The notes: generated by a model not told the origin, from the letters alone. 64,000 nucleotides of DNA from Methylococcales bacterium (GCA_030753675.1 JASMBU010000003.1:117806-181805), one strand, 5' to 3'; shown: positions 28,536 through 39,283, counted from the stretch's first letter. Numbers and translations: made by a program.

Positions 28536-29347
28536 AAACCATGTTCTAGTAAGGGAAACTCCTGCGCTTTAACTTCTTTAACGAATGCCCCAACAGCGGC
28601 CTGAATAGTACTCGCTTCGGCCATATAGTTCTTTGAAAAACGCGGGCGCTTTCCAACACTAATATCTAAAATATCATACAAAACAAGAACTTGCCCGTCA
28701 CAATGACCACCAGCACCAATCCCAATAATAGGAATACTCAAAGCCTGACTCAGGCGCTCCGTCAACACACTTGGTACACATTCTAAAACCAATAAACTAA
28801 TACCTGCCCGCTCAAGCGCAACAGCCTCCTCAATAATTTTATCGGCAGCCACCACACTTTTCCCTTGCACCGCATAACGGCCCAATTGATTTATCGATTG
28901 TGGCAACAGCCCCAAGTGGCCACAAACAGGAACCCCCTCTGCGACTAAAGCGGAAACAATCTCCGGTTTCGACCCCTCCATCTTCACCATTTGGGCGCCG
29001 CTCTCGCGTAGCAATCGCGCCGAATTATGCAAAGCCGAATCATTGCTCGCACAACTCATAAACGGCAAGTCAGCAAGCACTAAAGCCCTCTTATTTGCTT
29101 TGACAACACATCGGGTGTGATAAACCATGTCATCCATAGAGACTGCCAACGTACTACTACTCCCTTGCACCACCATACCCAGAGAGTCACCCACCAAAAT
29201 CACATCGACACCCGCCTCATCAACCAATTGGCCAAAACTAGCGTCATAAGCGGTTAAACACGCGATCTTCTCGCCACGCGCCTTCATATTAATCAAATCC
29301 AACACGGATAACAGCCCTTCTTGAGCGACCACTGGGTATAACGTCAT
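28532..29347 (-). CDS. panB: 3-methyl-2-oxobutanoate hydroxymethyltransferase
   Basis: Adds a hydroxymethyl group from methylene-tetrahydrofolate to ketoisovalerate, giving ketopantoate. I chose the ATG at 29347 (MTLYPVVAQEGLL, 271 residues); the frame opens at 29401 inside folK but the extra 18 residues are not family-like. KIACLTAYDASFGQLVDEAGVDVILVGDSLGMVVQG contains the metal Asp residues, KMEGSK and GHLGLLPQS follow, and IGIGAGGHCDGQVLVLYDIL is the C-terminal signature. Ketoisovalerate comes from the ilv block earlier in the window. Confidence 0.95.
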   Translation of the reverse strand: MTLYPVVAQEGLLSVLDLINMKARGEKIACLTAYDASFGQLVDEAGVDVILVGDSLGMVVQGSSSTLAVSMDDMVYHTRCVVKANKRALVLADLPFMSCASNDSALHNSARLLRESGAQMVKMEGSKPEIVSALVAEGVPVCGHLGLLPQSINQLGRYAVQGKSVVAADKIIEEAVALERAGISLLVLECVPSVLTERLSQALSIPIIGIGAGGHCDGQVLVLYDILDISVGKRPRFSKNYMAEASTIQAAVGAFVKEVKAQEFPLLEHGF

Positions 29348-29367
29348 AATATATTTTCTTTCATTTT

Positions 29368-29871
29368 TTAAGTCATTTTGATCAGTCCAGACAACGGACA
29401 ATCCAAAGCCAACTGCGCTATTGACCCCAACCTCGGCACTTGAACTGCGTCATCAATCTCCGCCAAAGGGTAAACAACAAAAGCGCGCTCAGCAAGACCC
29501 GGATGCGGCACAACCAAATCCGGTACCCGAATACACTGCTCACCAAACAATAATAAATCAAGGTCAAGGGTTCTTGGCCCCCAACGCTCGCCCGTCCGCA
29601 ATCGCCCCTGAACATTCTCGATCTTCTGCAAAGCACGCAATAAAATCAATGCAGACAAACCCGTAACCACTTTCATCACTGCATTAGTATAATCAGGTTG
29701 ATTGCTGGGCCCCATAGGTGGACTACGGTAAAACGACGAAAAAGCAACCTCTTCCACCTCGTTAAGACCACTGATCGCACTACGCGCCTGCTCAATTTGC
29801 ATGACAGGATCAGCTAAATTACTCCCCAACCCAACAAATGCTACAGTTTTTTCTTTATGGCAATCCATCAA
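29368..29871 (-). CDS. folK: 2-amino-4-hydroxy-6-hydroxymethyldihydropteridine diphosphokinase
   Basis: Folate pathway kinase of 167 residues. FVGLGSNLADPVMQIEQA opens the fold, SSFYRSPPMGPSNQPDYTNAV is the pterin loop, and RWGPRTLDLDLLLFG holds the Mg/ATP aspartates, with PHPGLAERAFVVYPLAEI after it. Its start overlaps the pcnB stop by 4 bases. The pcnB-folK-panB-panC order is a standard gammaproteobacterial operon. Confidence 0.96.
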   Translation of the reverse strand: MMDCHKEKTVAFVGLGSNLADPVMQIEQARSAISGLNEVEEVAFSSFYRSPPMGPSNQPDYTNAVMKVVTGLSALILLRALQKIENVQGRLRTGERWGPRTLDLDLLLFGEQCIRVPDLVVPHPGLAERAFVVYPLAEIDDAVQVPRLGSIAQLALDCPLSGLIKMT

Positions 29872-31241
29872 GAGATCACAACGCGCTTATCTCGTACTGT
29901 TGTTGTTTTTCGTCGCCGACCTCTTTTCTTTACGCCCTGCACCGATCGAACCATTTCTTTTTTGCGCTCATCATCAGCCTCCTGAAAATCAGTCCACCAC
30001 TGCGCTAACTCTGGATCCGCATTACCGGTATCTGCTCTAAGCACTAAAAAATCATAAGCTGCTCGAAAACGCGGATGCGCTAAAACACGAAAAGCACGTG
30101 CTCCTCCTCGTTGCTCAAAACGTGACTGCAAACCCCAGACCTCTCGCATAGATAGACCCACTCTTTTAGGAAAAGCAGTATACTTCACCTGAAACGCGAT
30201 CACTTCATTACCGGCCTCCTGAAAAGCTAAAAACACATTCATGCCTTTCTGTACTTTTATCGCCACCAAACTTTGCACAGCATCCCATAAAAAAGTCGCT
30301 AACAGAAAATAAGGCGTCACCGGCTTTCCTTCTGCTATCCGTGAATCGGTATTGGCTAATGCTTGAAGTAATAATGCACGGGGATAATCACCTTTAGACT
30401 GCCTCAAACGCTTATCCATATCGGGGAAAAGAACTGCAAATAACCGATAGTTTTCCAATAACTCAAAAACCGTAACCGCTGTCCCTGATAAAAACAATTT
30501 CAAAATCTCATCATAAAGACGTGCTGACGGAACATCTTGCAGTAATCCAGCCATCTCACCAATAGCGCCAGCACTATCAGAATCTAACTGAAAATCTAAC
30601 TTAGCCGAAAACCTAACAGCCCGTAACATTCTCACTGGATCCTCACGGTAACGCACTGTAGCATCGCCAATTAAACGTAAAACACCATGCTGATGGTCAC
30701 TATACCCATCAACGTAGTCAATAATTGAAAAGTCACGAATGTTGTAATACAACGCATTAACCGTAAAGTCTCGACGCCACACATCCTCTTCAATCGTCCC
30801 ATAAACATTATCACACAACAAACGCCCATTTTCGTGAACCCGATCGACCCCTGACTCGTCATGCGCTGATCCTCTAAACGTAGCTACTTCAATGATTTCA
30901 CGACCGAAATGGACATGCGCCAACCTAAATCGTCGCCCAATTAATCTGCAATTACGAAAAACAGCCTTGACCTGCTCAGGACTCGCATCTGTCACTACAT
31001 CAAAATCTTTTGGTTCAAGACCTAATAACAAATCCCTAACACAACCTCCAACAAGATAAGACTGGTAACCATGGCTTTTAAGCCGATAAAGTACCTTAAG
31101 CGCATTTGCACTAATTTGCGCTCTCGACACCGTATGTGCTGATCGTGGATAAACGACAAAACCTGATTCAAAATCAGAGACTTCTGACGGTGAAACAAAT
31201 TTTTTTATAAAATCAAAAATAAACCTTTCCCTATAAATCAA
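29868..31241 (-). CDS. pcnB: poly(A) polymerase I
   Basis: Adds poly(A) tails to RNA and promotes decay. It has 457 residues. YLVGGCVRDLLLGLEPKDFDVVTDASPEQV is the nucleotidyltransferase motif with the catalytic DxD. RRDFTVNALYYNIRD and EDPVRMLRAVRFSAKLDF belong to the RNA-binding core. The C-terminal region ends in a long Lys/Arg-rich tail (KKRGRRRKTTTVRDKR), which distinguishes PcnB from the CCA enzyme. It is the first gene of the pcnB-folK-panBC run. Confidence 0.95.
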   Translation of the reverse strand: MIYRERFIFDFIKKFVSPSEVSDFESGFVVYPRSAHTVSRAQISANALKVLYRLKSHGYQSYLVGGCVRDLLLGLEPKDFDVVTDASPEQVKAVFRNCRLIGRRFRLAHVHFGREIIEVATFRGSAHDESGVDRVHENGRLLCDNVYGTIEEDVWRRDFTVNALYYNIRDFSIIDYVDGYSDHQHGVLRLIGDATVRYREDPVRMLRAVRFSAKLDFQLDSDSAGAIGEMAGLLQDVPSARLYDEILKLFLSGTAVTVFELLENYRLFAVLFPDMDKRLRQSKGDYPRALLLQALANTDSRIAEGKPVTPYFLLATFLWDAVQSLVAIKVQKGMNVFLAFQEAGNEVIAFQVKYTAFPKRVGLSMREVWGLQSRFEQRGGARAFRVLAHPRFRAAYDFLVLRADTGNADPELAQWWTDFQEADDERKKEMVRSVQGVKKRGRRRKTTTVRDKRVVIS

Positions 31242-31382
31242 ATTCTTGGCAATATTCTACCAGTTAGATAAATTTTCGTACAAATATCACTAAATTAAAA
31301 ACCAAAAACCTTGACCTTTTGATCAATTTATTATTAGCTAGTAGGTAGGTATAAATGACATTCACCAAAGGGGACTTTAACT

Positions 31383-31625
31383 ATGACAACAAAATCATTA
31401 CCTGATCTTAAAAGTATTACCGCTATTTTTGGCTCCGTTCAAGATATTTTAATTAACAAGGTAGTCAAAACATTATTGGAAACGCCACTTCTATCTAGCC
31501 TATTTGTTACTGACTTTGCCATTTTACTTTTTCTTCGCCCCCCCGTTCTCTTTTCACTCATCATGTTAGGTGGGCTCGTCGGTTTGGCAATGTATTTCGG
31601 CCAAAAACTGGCTTTATTCAAATAA
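31383..31625 (+). CDS. small membrane protein of unknown function
   Basis: An 80-residue protein preceded by AGGGG at a good distance. It is amphipathic to about residue 35, then has two hydrophobic segments (about 36-53 and 56-72) with the intervening RPP likely forming a hairpin turn, and a short basic end. I do not recognise it. The RDD-family gene follows 28 bases later, so they may be cotranscribed. The reality of the gene rests on the ribosome binding site and membrane pattern. Confidence 0.6.
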   Translation: MTTKSLPDLKSITAIFGSVQDILINKVVKTLLETPLLSSLFVTDFAILLFLRPPVLFSLIMLGGLVGLAMYFGQKLALFK

Positions 31626-31653
31626 ACAAACCAGCAAAATATTCGCAGAAACC

Positions 31654-32088
31654 ATGTCAATCAAGCAAAAAAACTCACCCGATCACCCGGGGTTTTCTCG
31701 CCGTTTATGTGCCATTTTCTACGACACATTTCTGCTAATAGCCTTATTGTTTATTTTTACAGCAATTGCCTTACCGTTTAATGATGGCGAAGCAATTACT
31801 CGTAGCCCTTTATATCTTGGATACCTTATCAGCATCTGTTTTTTGTTTTTTGGCTGGTTCTGGACTCATGGCGGGCAAACACTAGGTCTACGCGCATGGA
31901 AGCTACAAATCTTAACGACATCCGGACAACCCCTAAGCTGGAGAAATGCTTTTTTCCGATTCATTTGGGCAACTCTTTCTTGGGGATTATTCGGGCTGGG
32001 CTTTCTTTGGATTTTGTTCGACAAAGAAAAAAAGTCCTTACATGACAGGCTTTCTGGCACCCAAGCTTTTATCACCGCTAAGGATTAA
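31654..32088 (+). CDS. RDD family membrane protein
   Basis: A 144-residue inner-membrane protein. I chose the ATG at 31654 (MSIKQKNSPDHPGFSRRLCAIFYDTFLL); the frame opens at 31570 inside the preceding gene. The Arg and Asp of the RDD motif are in RRLCAIFYD at residues 16-24. Two transmembrane segments follow, then GGQTLGLRAWKLQI and a third segment, ending with DKEKKSLHDRLSGT, the family's conserved end. RDD proteins are proposed transporters, including Na+/H+ antiport in one case; the function here is unknown. Confidence 0.85.
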   Translation: MSIKQKNSPDHPGFSRRLCAIFYDTFLLIALLFIFTAIALPFNDGEAITRSPLYLGYLISICFLFFGWFWTHGGQTLGLRAWKLQILTTSGQPLSWRNAFFRFIWATLSWGLFGLGFLWILFDKEKKSLHDRLSGTQAFITAKD

Positions 32089-32098
32089 TAACGCCCAT

Positions 32099-33166
32099 TC
32101 ACCGCAATGATGAAACGACTACACTAGCCACAGCCAAAATAGTTAAACTCGGCAAAACACCCATTAACATCGGATCAAGACCATAGACTAAGCCTATATA
32201 GCCAACCACTTTGTTAAAAAGATGGAATCCAACGCCCAATATCGTACCCACCAGAATCCTAAAACCAATACTCGTCACCCGATTCACTTTTACCACAAAA
32301 GGAACGGCTATTAATATCATCACCATAATAACAACTGGGCTAGTTAAACGATTCCAAAAAGCTAACTCCAACACATCGGTTTTCTGGTCATTCTTCTTTA
32401 AAAACTGTATGTAATGGAACAAATTAACAGAAGAAAGCGTCTCAGGCTTTACCAAAACAATATCTAAAAACCGCTGGGTTAATGCAAAAGGCCATATTTT
32501 TTCTTCCGATTGAGTTAAAATTACCTTTTCAAGATTAACCTGAACAGCAGAAACACCTCGGGCCAACCATTCATTTTCCTTTACAAAAGTCACCTCATCC
32601 ATAAATGAAAAAACCTTTAAACGACGCTGCTCATCTAACTCATAAACCACCAACTGTCCTAAATCACCTTCACCATTGAACTTTCTGACATTAATGAAGT
32701 TTTTTCCATCCCGTAACCAAAAACCATTCTCACTTTTGGTCATCAATTCTTTATTTTGCGCCTCAGAACGCATTGTTTTAGCTTCAACCATCGCATCGGG
32801 AACAATAAATTCACTCACGCTTGTGGCCAGTAAAACGACCACTAAACCTGCGCACATAACCGCTTTAACAATACCCGAAAGAGACAGTGATGCGGCCTGC
32901 ATAGCCACTAATTCATGGTTATTCGCCATCGCACCCAAAGCAACCAAACTCCCCAACAAGGCCGCCGATGGGGTTAAAACATAAAAAACAGAAGGGGTTG
33001 TTAAGAGCAAATAATAAACAATCTGCTCAAGACCGTAATCCCCTTTTCCGAGATCCCCCAATTCATCCGCAAAAGTAAATAAATTGTAAAAAGTCAGTAA
33101 AATCAAAATCGCAACAAAATAAGCCTTTAAGACCTCTAAAGCAATGTAACGCGTCAACACAGTCAT
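32099..33166 (-). CDS. lptG: LPS export ABC transporter permease LptG
   Basis: Permease of the LptB2FG transporter moving lipopolysaccharide from the inner membrane to the Lpt bridge. It has 355 residues, with three N-terminal and three C-terminal membrane segments around a periplasmic beta-jellyroll domain. FMDEVTFVKENEWLARGVSAVQV belongs to the jellyroll. The start overlaps the lptF stop in ATGA (33163-33166). The gene ends next to the convergent RDD gene. Confidence 0.93.
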   Translation of the reverse strand: MTVLTRYIALEVLKAYFVAILILLTFYNLFTFADELGDLGKGDYGLEQIVYYLLLTTPSVFYVLTPSAALLGSLVALGAMANNHELVAMQAASLSLSGIVKAVMCAGLVVVLLATSVSEFIVPDAMVEAKTMRSEAQNKELMTKSENGFWLRDGKNFINVRKFNGEGDLGQLVVYELDEQRRLKVFSFMDEVTFVKENEWLARGVSAVQVNLEKVILTQSEEKIWPFALTQRFLDIVLVKPETLSSVNLFHYIQFLKKNDQKTDVLELAFWNRLTSPVVIMVMILIAVPFVVKVNRVTSIGFRILVGTILGVGFHLFNKVVGYIGLVYGLDPMLMGVLPSLTILAVASVVVSSLR

Positions 33167-34290
33167 CTAGCAAACCTTTTTCTATAAAGCAGCTTTATCC
33201 ATGGCAACCCAAAAAATCGAAGCATTAATACCACCCACACTCCCATCATGAGAACATACACCCACATAAAACTAACCCAAAATGGCAACACGCCTTTTAA
33301 TAACCAGCCCTGGCTAAAGTGCTGCAAATTCGCATAACTAAAATAAATCAAGAATGCGACCGTGACATTACCGTAAACACCTCCACGTGGCGTTAATTGT
33401 GCCAACGGAACAGCTAAAAGCCCTAACATCAAAATACCCAGAGGAATAGTAAGTCGCCGCTGTATTTCAGCGCCATTACGCAATGAAGAACCCAACCATA
33501 ACTCGGTTATAGACAAGGCTTCAATAGGATAACTGGGTAATTTCTTTTCCTTATGAAGCAACAATCCATACTTGTCAAAACGCTCAATCACAACATTTAC
33601 TTGACTAGGTTTTCCACTGACTCTTTCGGCATCTTGCAATACAATATAACGCCCACCCGGCAGATCTTCGAGCCGGCCATATTCCGCGTTAATAACTTCA
33701 ATATTTTTAGTTTTTTTATTAGTCGCAAAAATATTATGCATCCTATTATTTTCATCAATATCTTCAATGAAAAAGTTCAAATCACCATGCTGACGAAAAT
33801 TGCCTGAAATCAATCCTCTCAACTCAAACTGCTGTTGATCTTGGTGTTGTATTTCAACTATATTGGATTCTGCCCAAGGAATGGCCCATAACGACAAGCA
33901 CAAACTAACAAGACTTACGGGTAATAAAAAAATAGCCATCGATTGATAAACACGCGCTACCCCAGCACCCCCAGAAGCAATAGCATCTATCTCATGATCA
34001 CGATACATTCGCCCCAAAACAACTAAAATCGCAATAAAAATTGCCGCCGGTAAAAAATTAATCCCAATCCCTAACGCCTTATAACCAACAATTTGCATCA
34101 CTACCTCGCTGGAAACCTGACCTTCGACGGCCTGACGCAAAACTTTTGAGAACTTTTGACCCACCAAAATAACAACAATGACGAATAAAACAGATAATGC
34201 TGTTTTAACCAATTCCCACACGATCATTTTATCAAGCACCATAAACCAACGCTGGCGCCTGAACTTAGCTAACGAATTTATTTTCTGCAT
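33163..34290 (-). CDS. lptF: LPS export ABC transporter permease LptF
   Basis: Partner permease of LptG. The family-like part begins near MVLDKMIVWELVKTALSVLFVIVVILVGQKF. Open starts exist at 34341, 34290 and 34242; I chose 34290, which has AAGAAAGAG immediately upstream, giving 375 residues. The start remains uncertain. The architecture is three membrane segments, a periplasmic domain (FRQHGDLNFFIEDID…NVVIERFDKYG), then three more. It is divergent from pepA, as in E. coli. Confidence 0.9.
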   Translation of the reverse strand: MQKINSLAKFRRQRWFMVLDKMIVWELVKTALSVLFVIVVILVGQKFSKVLRQAVEGQVSSEVVMQIVGYKALGIGINFLPAAIFIAILVVLGRMYRDHEIDAIASGGAGVARVYQSMAIFLLPVSLVSLCLSLWAIPWAESNIVEIQHQDQQQFELRGLISGNFRQHGDLNFFIEDIDENNRMHNIFATNKKTKNIEVINAEYGRLEDLPGGRYIVLQDAERVSGKPSQVNVVIERFDKYGLLLHKEKKLPSYPIEALSITELWLGSSLRNGAEIQRRLTIPLGILMLGLLAVPLAQLTPRGGVYGNVTVAFLIYFSYANLQHFSQGWLLKGVLPFWVSFMWVYVLMMGVWVVLMLRFFGLPWIKLLYRKRFAR

Positions 34291-34379
34291 CTCTTTCTTA
34301 AAAAAAACTGTTATAAGGTATATTATACGCCGGTGTAGCACAGCTACACATACTGCCTAAAAACAATTTTGGAAAAATC

Positions 34380-35879
34380 ATGGAATTTTCGCTAATAACA
34401 TCGCCCGCTGAATCTACACATACGGACTGTCTTATTTTAGGCATTTTTGAGAATCACAATCATAGCCAGGAAAGCTCAAAGTTTAACACGCAAACGCAAG
34501 GCCTCATTGACAACCTCATTAAACGCGACAATTTTGATGGAACTCTGGGTAAAACGCTAACCATAAACTTCATTCCCAACCATACTTATCAGCGCTGTGT
34601 ACTCGTTGGCTTAGGCCATCAAGACCAGCCCATTTCCAGTAAAAATTACCGCAAATTATTAACTAGTGCCATCAAGGCATTAAACAACACTCCGGCAACT
34701 TCTGCTACTTGCTGCTTAACAGAAACCCTCGTTGAAAATCAAAATTATGCCTGGAAAACACGCCAAGTTGTTGAAATTTTTCAAGGCTCTTGTTATCAAT
34801 TTAGCGACTTAAAAAGTAAATTTGAGAGCACTATCAAATTAACCCATCTCGCTATATCCACACCCAAAGATAACTTATTAAATGGTGAAATCGGACTGAC
34901 ACAAGGCATTGCCTTAGCAAATGCCGTAGAATTTACAAAAAACCTTGCAGATTCTCCCGGTAACGTCTGCACGCCAAACTATCTCGCTGAAAAAGCTTTA
35001 GCCCTAAGCGAGCAAAACAACCACCTCTCCACTAACATCCTCGAAGAGGATGAAATGGCTGAATTAGGCATGGGCGCACTGCTCTCGGTTAGCCGTGGTA
35101 GCCGTCAACCGGCTAAACTAATCATCTTGAATTACCAAGGTGGCAAGCTAGAATCAAAACCCATTATCTTAGTCGGCAAAGGCTTAACCTTCGATGCCGG
35201 CGGCATATCACTTAAACCCAGCGCCGGTATGGACGAAATGAAATACGATATGTGTGGTGGCGCAAGTGTCTTAGGTGTCTTTCAGGCACTCTCCGAGCTC
35301 AATTTACCTCTCAATGTTATTGGCCTAGTTCCGACCTCTGAAAACATGCCCGACGGTGATGCGAACAAACCCGGCGATATTGTGACCAGTATGTCTGGAC
35401 AAACTATCGAAATACTTAATACCGATGCAGAAGGCAGACTCATTCTATGCGACACCCTGACCTATGCGGAGAGATTCAACCCCGAAGTGGTCATTGACCT
35501 TGCCACACTCACTGGCGCTTGCATTACTGCTTTAGGTCGCCACCCTAGTGGATTGTTAGGTAACGACGACGCTCTATGTGCCGATTTACTTTCAGCTGCA
35601 ACCACAGCTTGCGACCCAGTTTGGCGCTTACCCCTTTGGGAAGAATATCAAGAACAATTAAAGTCGAATTTTGCTGACATGGCTAATATTGGCGGCCCTG
35701 CTGGTGGCACTATTACAGCCGCCTGCTTCCTCTCACGCTTCAGCGAGAATTTTCGCTGGGCTCATTTAGATATTGCCGGCACAGCTTGGAAATCTGGCGA
35801 CCAAAAAGGTGCAACTGGTCGCCCTGTACCTCTACTCACACAATTCTTAATCGATTTTTCCAACAATGCCCACGATTGA
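34380..35879 (+). CDS. pepA: leucyl aminopeptidase (cytosol aminopeptidase)
   Basis: Di-zinc/manganese M17 peptidase of 499 residues. The C-terminal catalytic domain contains LVGKGLTFDAGGISLKPSAGMDEMKYDMCGGA and the signature NTDAEGRL. E. coli PepA also binds DNA in Xer recombination and pyrimidine regulation; whether this one does is unknown. It is divergent from lptF and overlaps holC by 14 bases. Confidence 0.96.
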   Translation: MEFSLITSPAESTHTDCLILGIFENHNHSQESSKFNTQTQGLIDNLIKRDNFDGTLGKTLTINFIPNHTYQRCVLVGLGHQDQPISSKNYRKLLTSAIKALNNTPATSATCCLTETLVENQNYAWKTRQVVEIFQGSCYQFSDLKSKFESTIKLTHLAISTPKDNLLNGEIGLTQGIALANAVEFTKNLADSPGNVCTPNYLAEKALALSEQNNHLSTNILEEDEMAELGMGALLSVSRGSRQPAKLIILNYQGGKLESKPIILVGKGLTFDAGGISLKPSAGMDEMKYDMCGGASVLGVFQALSELNLPLNVIGLVPTSENMPDGDANKPGDIVTSMSGQTIEILNTDAEGRLILCDTLTYAERFNPEVVIDLATLTGACITALGRHPSGLLGNDDALCADLLSAATTACDPVWRLPLWEEYQEQLKSNFADMANIGGPAGGTITAACFLSRFSENFRWAHLDIAGTAWKSGDQKGATGRPVPLLTQFLIDFSNNAHD

Positions 35880-36294
35880 TTTCTATATTCTCACGACCAC
35901 CAGCGAACAAAAACGTTATCAATTTGTTTGCAAACTAGCCGAGAAGATTTTTAAACAAAAGCAAAAAGCTTTTTTTCTAACACCTTCAATTCAAGCCAGT
36001 AAGACCCTCGATGCCTTGTTATGGACATACAAGGCAAGTAGCTTTATCCCGCATCATATCGCCCAAGAAAAAAAACCTTCAACGAATGATCAATTACTCA
36101 TTGGCGACCAAAGCATCCCTAAAGATTGGCGCGATACACTGGTCAACTTAACCGATCAACGCGTACCCAATATAGAAAAACTAAACCGTATTATTGAAAT
36201 CATTGATGCCAATGACGCTCATAGAGAGGCAGGCCGACATCGTTATCAGCACTACAAAAGCATGAAATTACAACCCAATACACATAAAATTTAA
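35866..36294 (+). CDS. holC: DNA polymerase III subunit chi
   Basis: Chi subunit (142 residues) linking the clamp loader to SSB. The N-terminus IDFYILTTTSEQKRYQFVCKLAEKIFKQKQKAF and the central FIPHHIAQE match HolC, as does the pepA-holC-valS order. It starts within the last 14 bases of pepA. The 84-base gap to valS shows no obvious terminator. Confidence 0.92.
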   Translation: MPTIDFYILTTTSEQKRYQFVCKLAEKIFKQKQKAFFLTPSIQASKTLDALLWTYKASSFIPHHIAQEKKPSTNDQLLIGDQSIPKDWRDTLVNLTDQRVPNIEKLNRIIEIIDANDAHREAGRHRYQHYKSMKLQPNTHKI

Positions 36295-36378
36295 CCTTTT
36301 TTCGCTGAACCAATTTAGCTTCGAGCCACAATCAGGTTAAAATAAAAAAATTTACTTCGCTTAATTTAAATTATCCTC

Positions 36379-39189
36379 ATGGAAAAAACCTATAACCCAC
36401 ACACAATAGAACAAAACTGGTACTGCCACTGGGAGGATAAAGGTTATTTCTCATCTCAAGAAGGTGAAAATGCCTACTGCATCATGATTCCTCCTCCCAA
36501 TGTAACGGGTAGTCTACATATGGGGCATGCCTTTCAAGACACTATTATGGATATCCTAACGCGTTTCCATCGTATGCAAGGCGACTCGACCTTATGGCAA
36601 GTAGGAACTGACCACGCCGGAATCGCAACACAAATGGTTGTCGAGCGACTGATAGAAAGTGAGGGGAAAACACGCTTTGATTATGGCCGAGACCCCTTCA
36701 TTAAAAAAGTATGGGAATGGAAAGAAGAGTCTGGCGGCACGATTACCCAACAACTTCGACGTATGGGATCCTCCCTCGATTGGTCAAGGGAACGCTTTAC
36801 TATGGATGAAGGGCTTTCTGAAGCCGTGCAGGAAGTTTTTATAACGCTTTACCGTGAAGGACTTATTTACCGAGGTAAAAGACTCGTTAACTGGGACCCT
36901 GTCCTGCATACCGCTGTTTCAGATCTTGAAGTCCTCTCTGAAGAAGAAAACGGTTCTTTATGGCATATGCGCTACCCGCTCAGCGACGGTTCTGGCCATA
37001 TGGTGGTCGCTACAACCCGCCCTGAAACTATGCTGGGAGACTTCGCCGTAGCCGTTCACCCTGACGATAAACGTTATCAACATCTCATCGGAGCATTGGT
37101 TAAATTGCCACTAACCAACCGAGAAATACCTATCATTGCTGACAGCTATGTAGATCCAGAATTTGGTACCGGTTGCGTCAAGATTACTCCAGCCCATGAT
37201 TTTAATGATTATGACGTCTGGTTACGCCACCGTGATCAATCGACTATTCAGGCCTTACCGCATGGCGGACTTATTAACCTTTTCACGCCTAATGCAACCA
37301 TCCGAAAAAACGACATCACCGAAGATCAATTAATTCCAACTACTTACGTCGGCCTTGACCGTTTCGAAGCCCGTAAAAAGATTATTCATGACCTTGATAC
37401 CCTAGGTCTACTGGAAAAAATTGAAGACCACAAATTAATGGTTCCTCGTGGCGATAGAACCCACTCCATTATTGAACCTCTATTAACCGATCAATGGTAC
37501 GTTAAAACACAACCACTGGCTGAACCTGCCATTGCTGCTGTTGAAAATGGTGATATCCGCTTCGTCCCTGATAACTGGAAAAACACTTATTTCGAATGGA
37601 TGAACAATATTCAAGATTGGTGTATTTCGCGACAAATATGGTGGGGTCATCGTATCCCGGCTTGGTATGATGATAACGGCACTATCTATGTAGGACGTTC
37701 TGAAGCAGAAATTCGCCAACAACACCAACTGTCTGATGACATCTCACTTCGACAAGATCCAGATGTTCTAGATACGTGGTTTTCATCGGCACTGTGGCCT
37801 TTTTCAACACTCGGTTGGCCAGAAAAAACAGCTGAACTCGATCAATACTATCCGACCAACGTCTTAGTCACTGGCTTTGACATCATCTTTTTTTGGGTCG
37901 CCAGAATGATCATGATGGGACTCAAATTTATGGGTGACGTACCCTTCAAGGATGTCTATGTTCATGGCCTTGTGCGTGATTCTGAAGGTCAGAAAATGTC
38001 TAAATCAAAAGGCAATGTCCTCAATCCAATTCACGTCATTGATGGCATCGACCTTGAAAGCTTAGTCAACAAACGAACATCTGACATGATGCAACCCCAT
38101 CTATCAGAAAAAATAGAACGCGCGACGCGCAAAAGTTACCCTGATGGTATTCCTGGTTATGGAACCGATGCTTTACGCTTTACCTTTGCTTCTATTGCTT
38201 CAACCGGACGAGATATTCGCTTAGATAGCCATCGCATAGAAGGTTACCGTAATTTCTGTAACAAACTATGGAATGCGGCACGTTATGTTTTAATGAATAC
38301 AGAGAATCAAGATAATGGTACTAACAATAATGCCATTGAATTTTCTCAAGCCGACTACTGGATAACCTCTCGTTTCCAACAAGTTGTCACTGTGACCACA
38401 GAGGCCATTGATAATTATCGATTCGACCTTGCCGCCCAAGCCATTTATGACTTCACCTGGAATGAATATTGTGACTGGTATCTTGAATTAGCCAAAATAT
38501 CTTTGCAAGACGGCAATCTAGAACAACAACGTGGCACCCGAAAAACACTGGTATCAACGCTGGAAAAATTACTCCGCTTAGTACACCCTTTCATGCCTTT
38601 TATCACCGAAGAGATCTGGCAACGTGTTGCACCACTGACCGGCAATCATGACGACTCAATTATGTTGCAGTCATACCCCAAGACCGACAGTCAACTTATA
38701 AATAACACGGCCATCACAGAAATTAGCTGGGTTATGGATTTTATCCTCGGTATACGCCGTATTCGTGGTGAAATGAATATTGCTCCCGGGAAAAAACTTA
38801 ATGTTCTCATACAACACGGTACACCTGAGGACCGTGAGTTAACGAATACAACGCAACATTTTTTAACTAAACTAGGCCGCCTCGAATCCATTACTTGGCT
38901 AGAAAATAGTGAAACACCTCCTGAGTCAGCTATTGCTTTAGTGGGCACCTTACAGATTTTAATACCCATGTCAGGTCTAATCGATAAAGCGGCAGAAATA
39001 AGTCGTCTTGAGAAAGAAATAGTAAAAGTCAGCAAAGAACTCCCCCGCATTGAAGGAAAACTGACAAACCCTAATTTCATCGAGCGTGCACCACAATCCG
39101 TTATTGACAAAGAAAAAGAAAAACTGACAAACCTAAACCTTTCACTCTCACAATTAAACGAACAACTTCAAAAAATAACACAACTCTAA
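36379..39189 (+). CDS. valS: valyl-tRNA synthetase
   Basis: Class Ia synthetase of 936 residues, close to the 951 of E. coli. The HIGH motif is in [15 protein letters not shown] near residue 40. The CP1 editing domain spans roughly 190-340, including [10 protein letters not shown]. The KMSKS motif is in [14 protein letters not shown] near 540. The anticodon-binding domain and a C-terminal coiled coil (from about 865, [21 protein letters not shown]) complete the protein. Confidence 0.97.
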   Translation: MEKTYNPHTIEQNWYCHWEDKGYFSSQEGENAYCIMIPPPNVTGSLHMGHAFQDTIMDILTRFHRMQGDSTLWQVGTDHAGIATQMVVERLIESEGKTRFDYGRDPFIKKVWEWKEESGGTITQQLRRMGSSLDWSRERFTMDEGLSEAVQEVFITLYREGLIYRGKRLVNWDPVLHTAVSDLEVLSEEENGSLWHMRYPLSDGSGHMVVATTRPETMLGDFAVAVHPDDKRYQHLIGALVKLPLTNREIPIIADSYVDPEFGTGCVKITPAHDFNDYDVWLRHRDQSTIQALPHGGLINLFTPNATIRKNDITEDQLIPTTYVGLDRFEARKKIIHDLDTLGLLEKIEDHKLMVPRGDRTHSIIEPLLTDQWYVKTQPLAEPAIAAVENGDIRFVPDNWKNTYFEWMNNIQDWCISRQIWWGHRIPAWYDDNGTIYVGRSEAEIRQQHQLSDDISLRQDPDVLDTWFSSALWPFSTLGWPEKTAELDQYYPTNVLVTGFDIIFFWVARMIMMGLKFMGDVPFKDVYVHGLVRDSEGQKMSKSKGNVLNPIHVIDGIDLESLVNKRTSDMMQPHLSEKIERATRKSYPDGIPGYGTDALRFTFASIASTGRDIRLDSHRIEGYRNFCNKLWNAARYVLMNTENQDNGTNNNAIEFSQADYWITSRFQQVVTVTTEAIDNYRFDLAAQAIYDFTWNEYCDWYLELAKISLQDGNLEQQRGTRKTLVSTLEKLLRLVHPFMPFITEEIWQRVAPLTGNHDDSIMLQSYPKTDSQLINNTAITEISWVMDFILGIRRIRGEMNIAPGKKLNVLIQHGTPEDRELTNTTQHFLTKLGRLESITWLENSETPPESAIALVGTLQILIPMSGLIDKAAEISRLEKEIVKVSKELPRIEGKLTNPNFIERAPQSVIDKEKEKLTNLNLSLSQLNEQLQKITQL

Positions 39190-39231
39190 GCGCCAACAAT
39201 AAACCAATAAATTTCAAACAAACAGTAAACA

Positions 39232-39283
39232 ACACGGCTATTCCTTCTATCTTTAGCAAGATCAAAAGGAATAGTCGCCGTGT
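39232..39283. repeat. long imperfect inverted repeat spanning the old pilB start
   Basis: The arms ACACGG-CTATTCCTT (39232-39246) and AAGGAATAG-TCG-CCGTGT (39266-39283) pair over 15 bp with a 3-base bulge and a 19-base loop. The repeat lies after valS and includes the GTG at which the pilB remnant would start. It could act as the valS terminator, although no T-run follows. Confidence 0.6.

Noticed and set aside
31570..31653. 5' extension of the RDD gene
   Set aside because: Overlaps the preceding small gene; the RDD-family start at 31654 fits better.
38691..39110. 139-codon minus-strand open frame over the valS 3' end
   Set aside because: Antisense shadow of the valS anticodon-binding and coiled-coil region.
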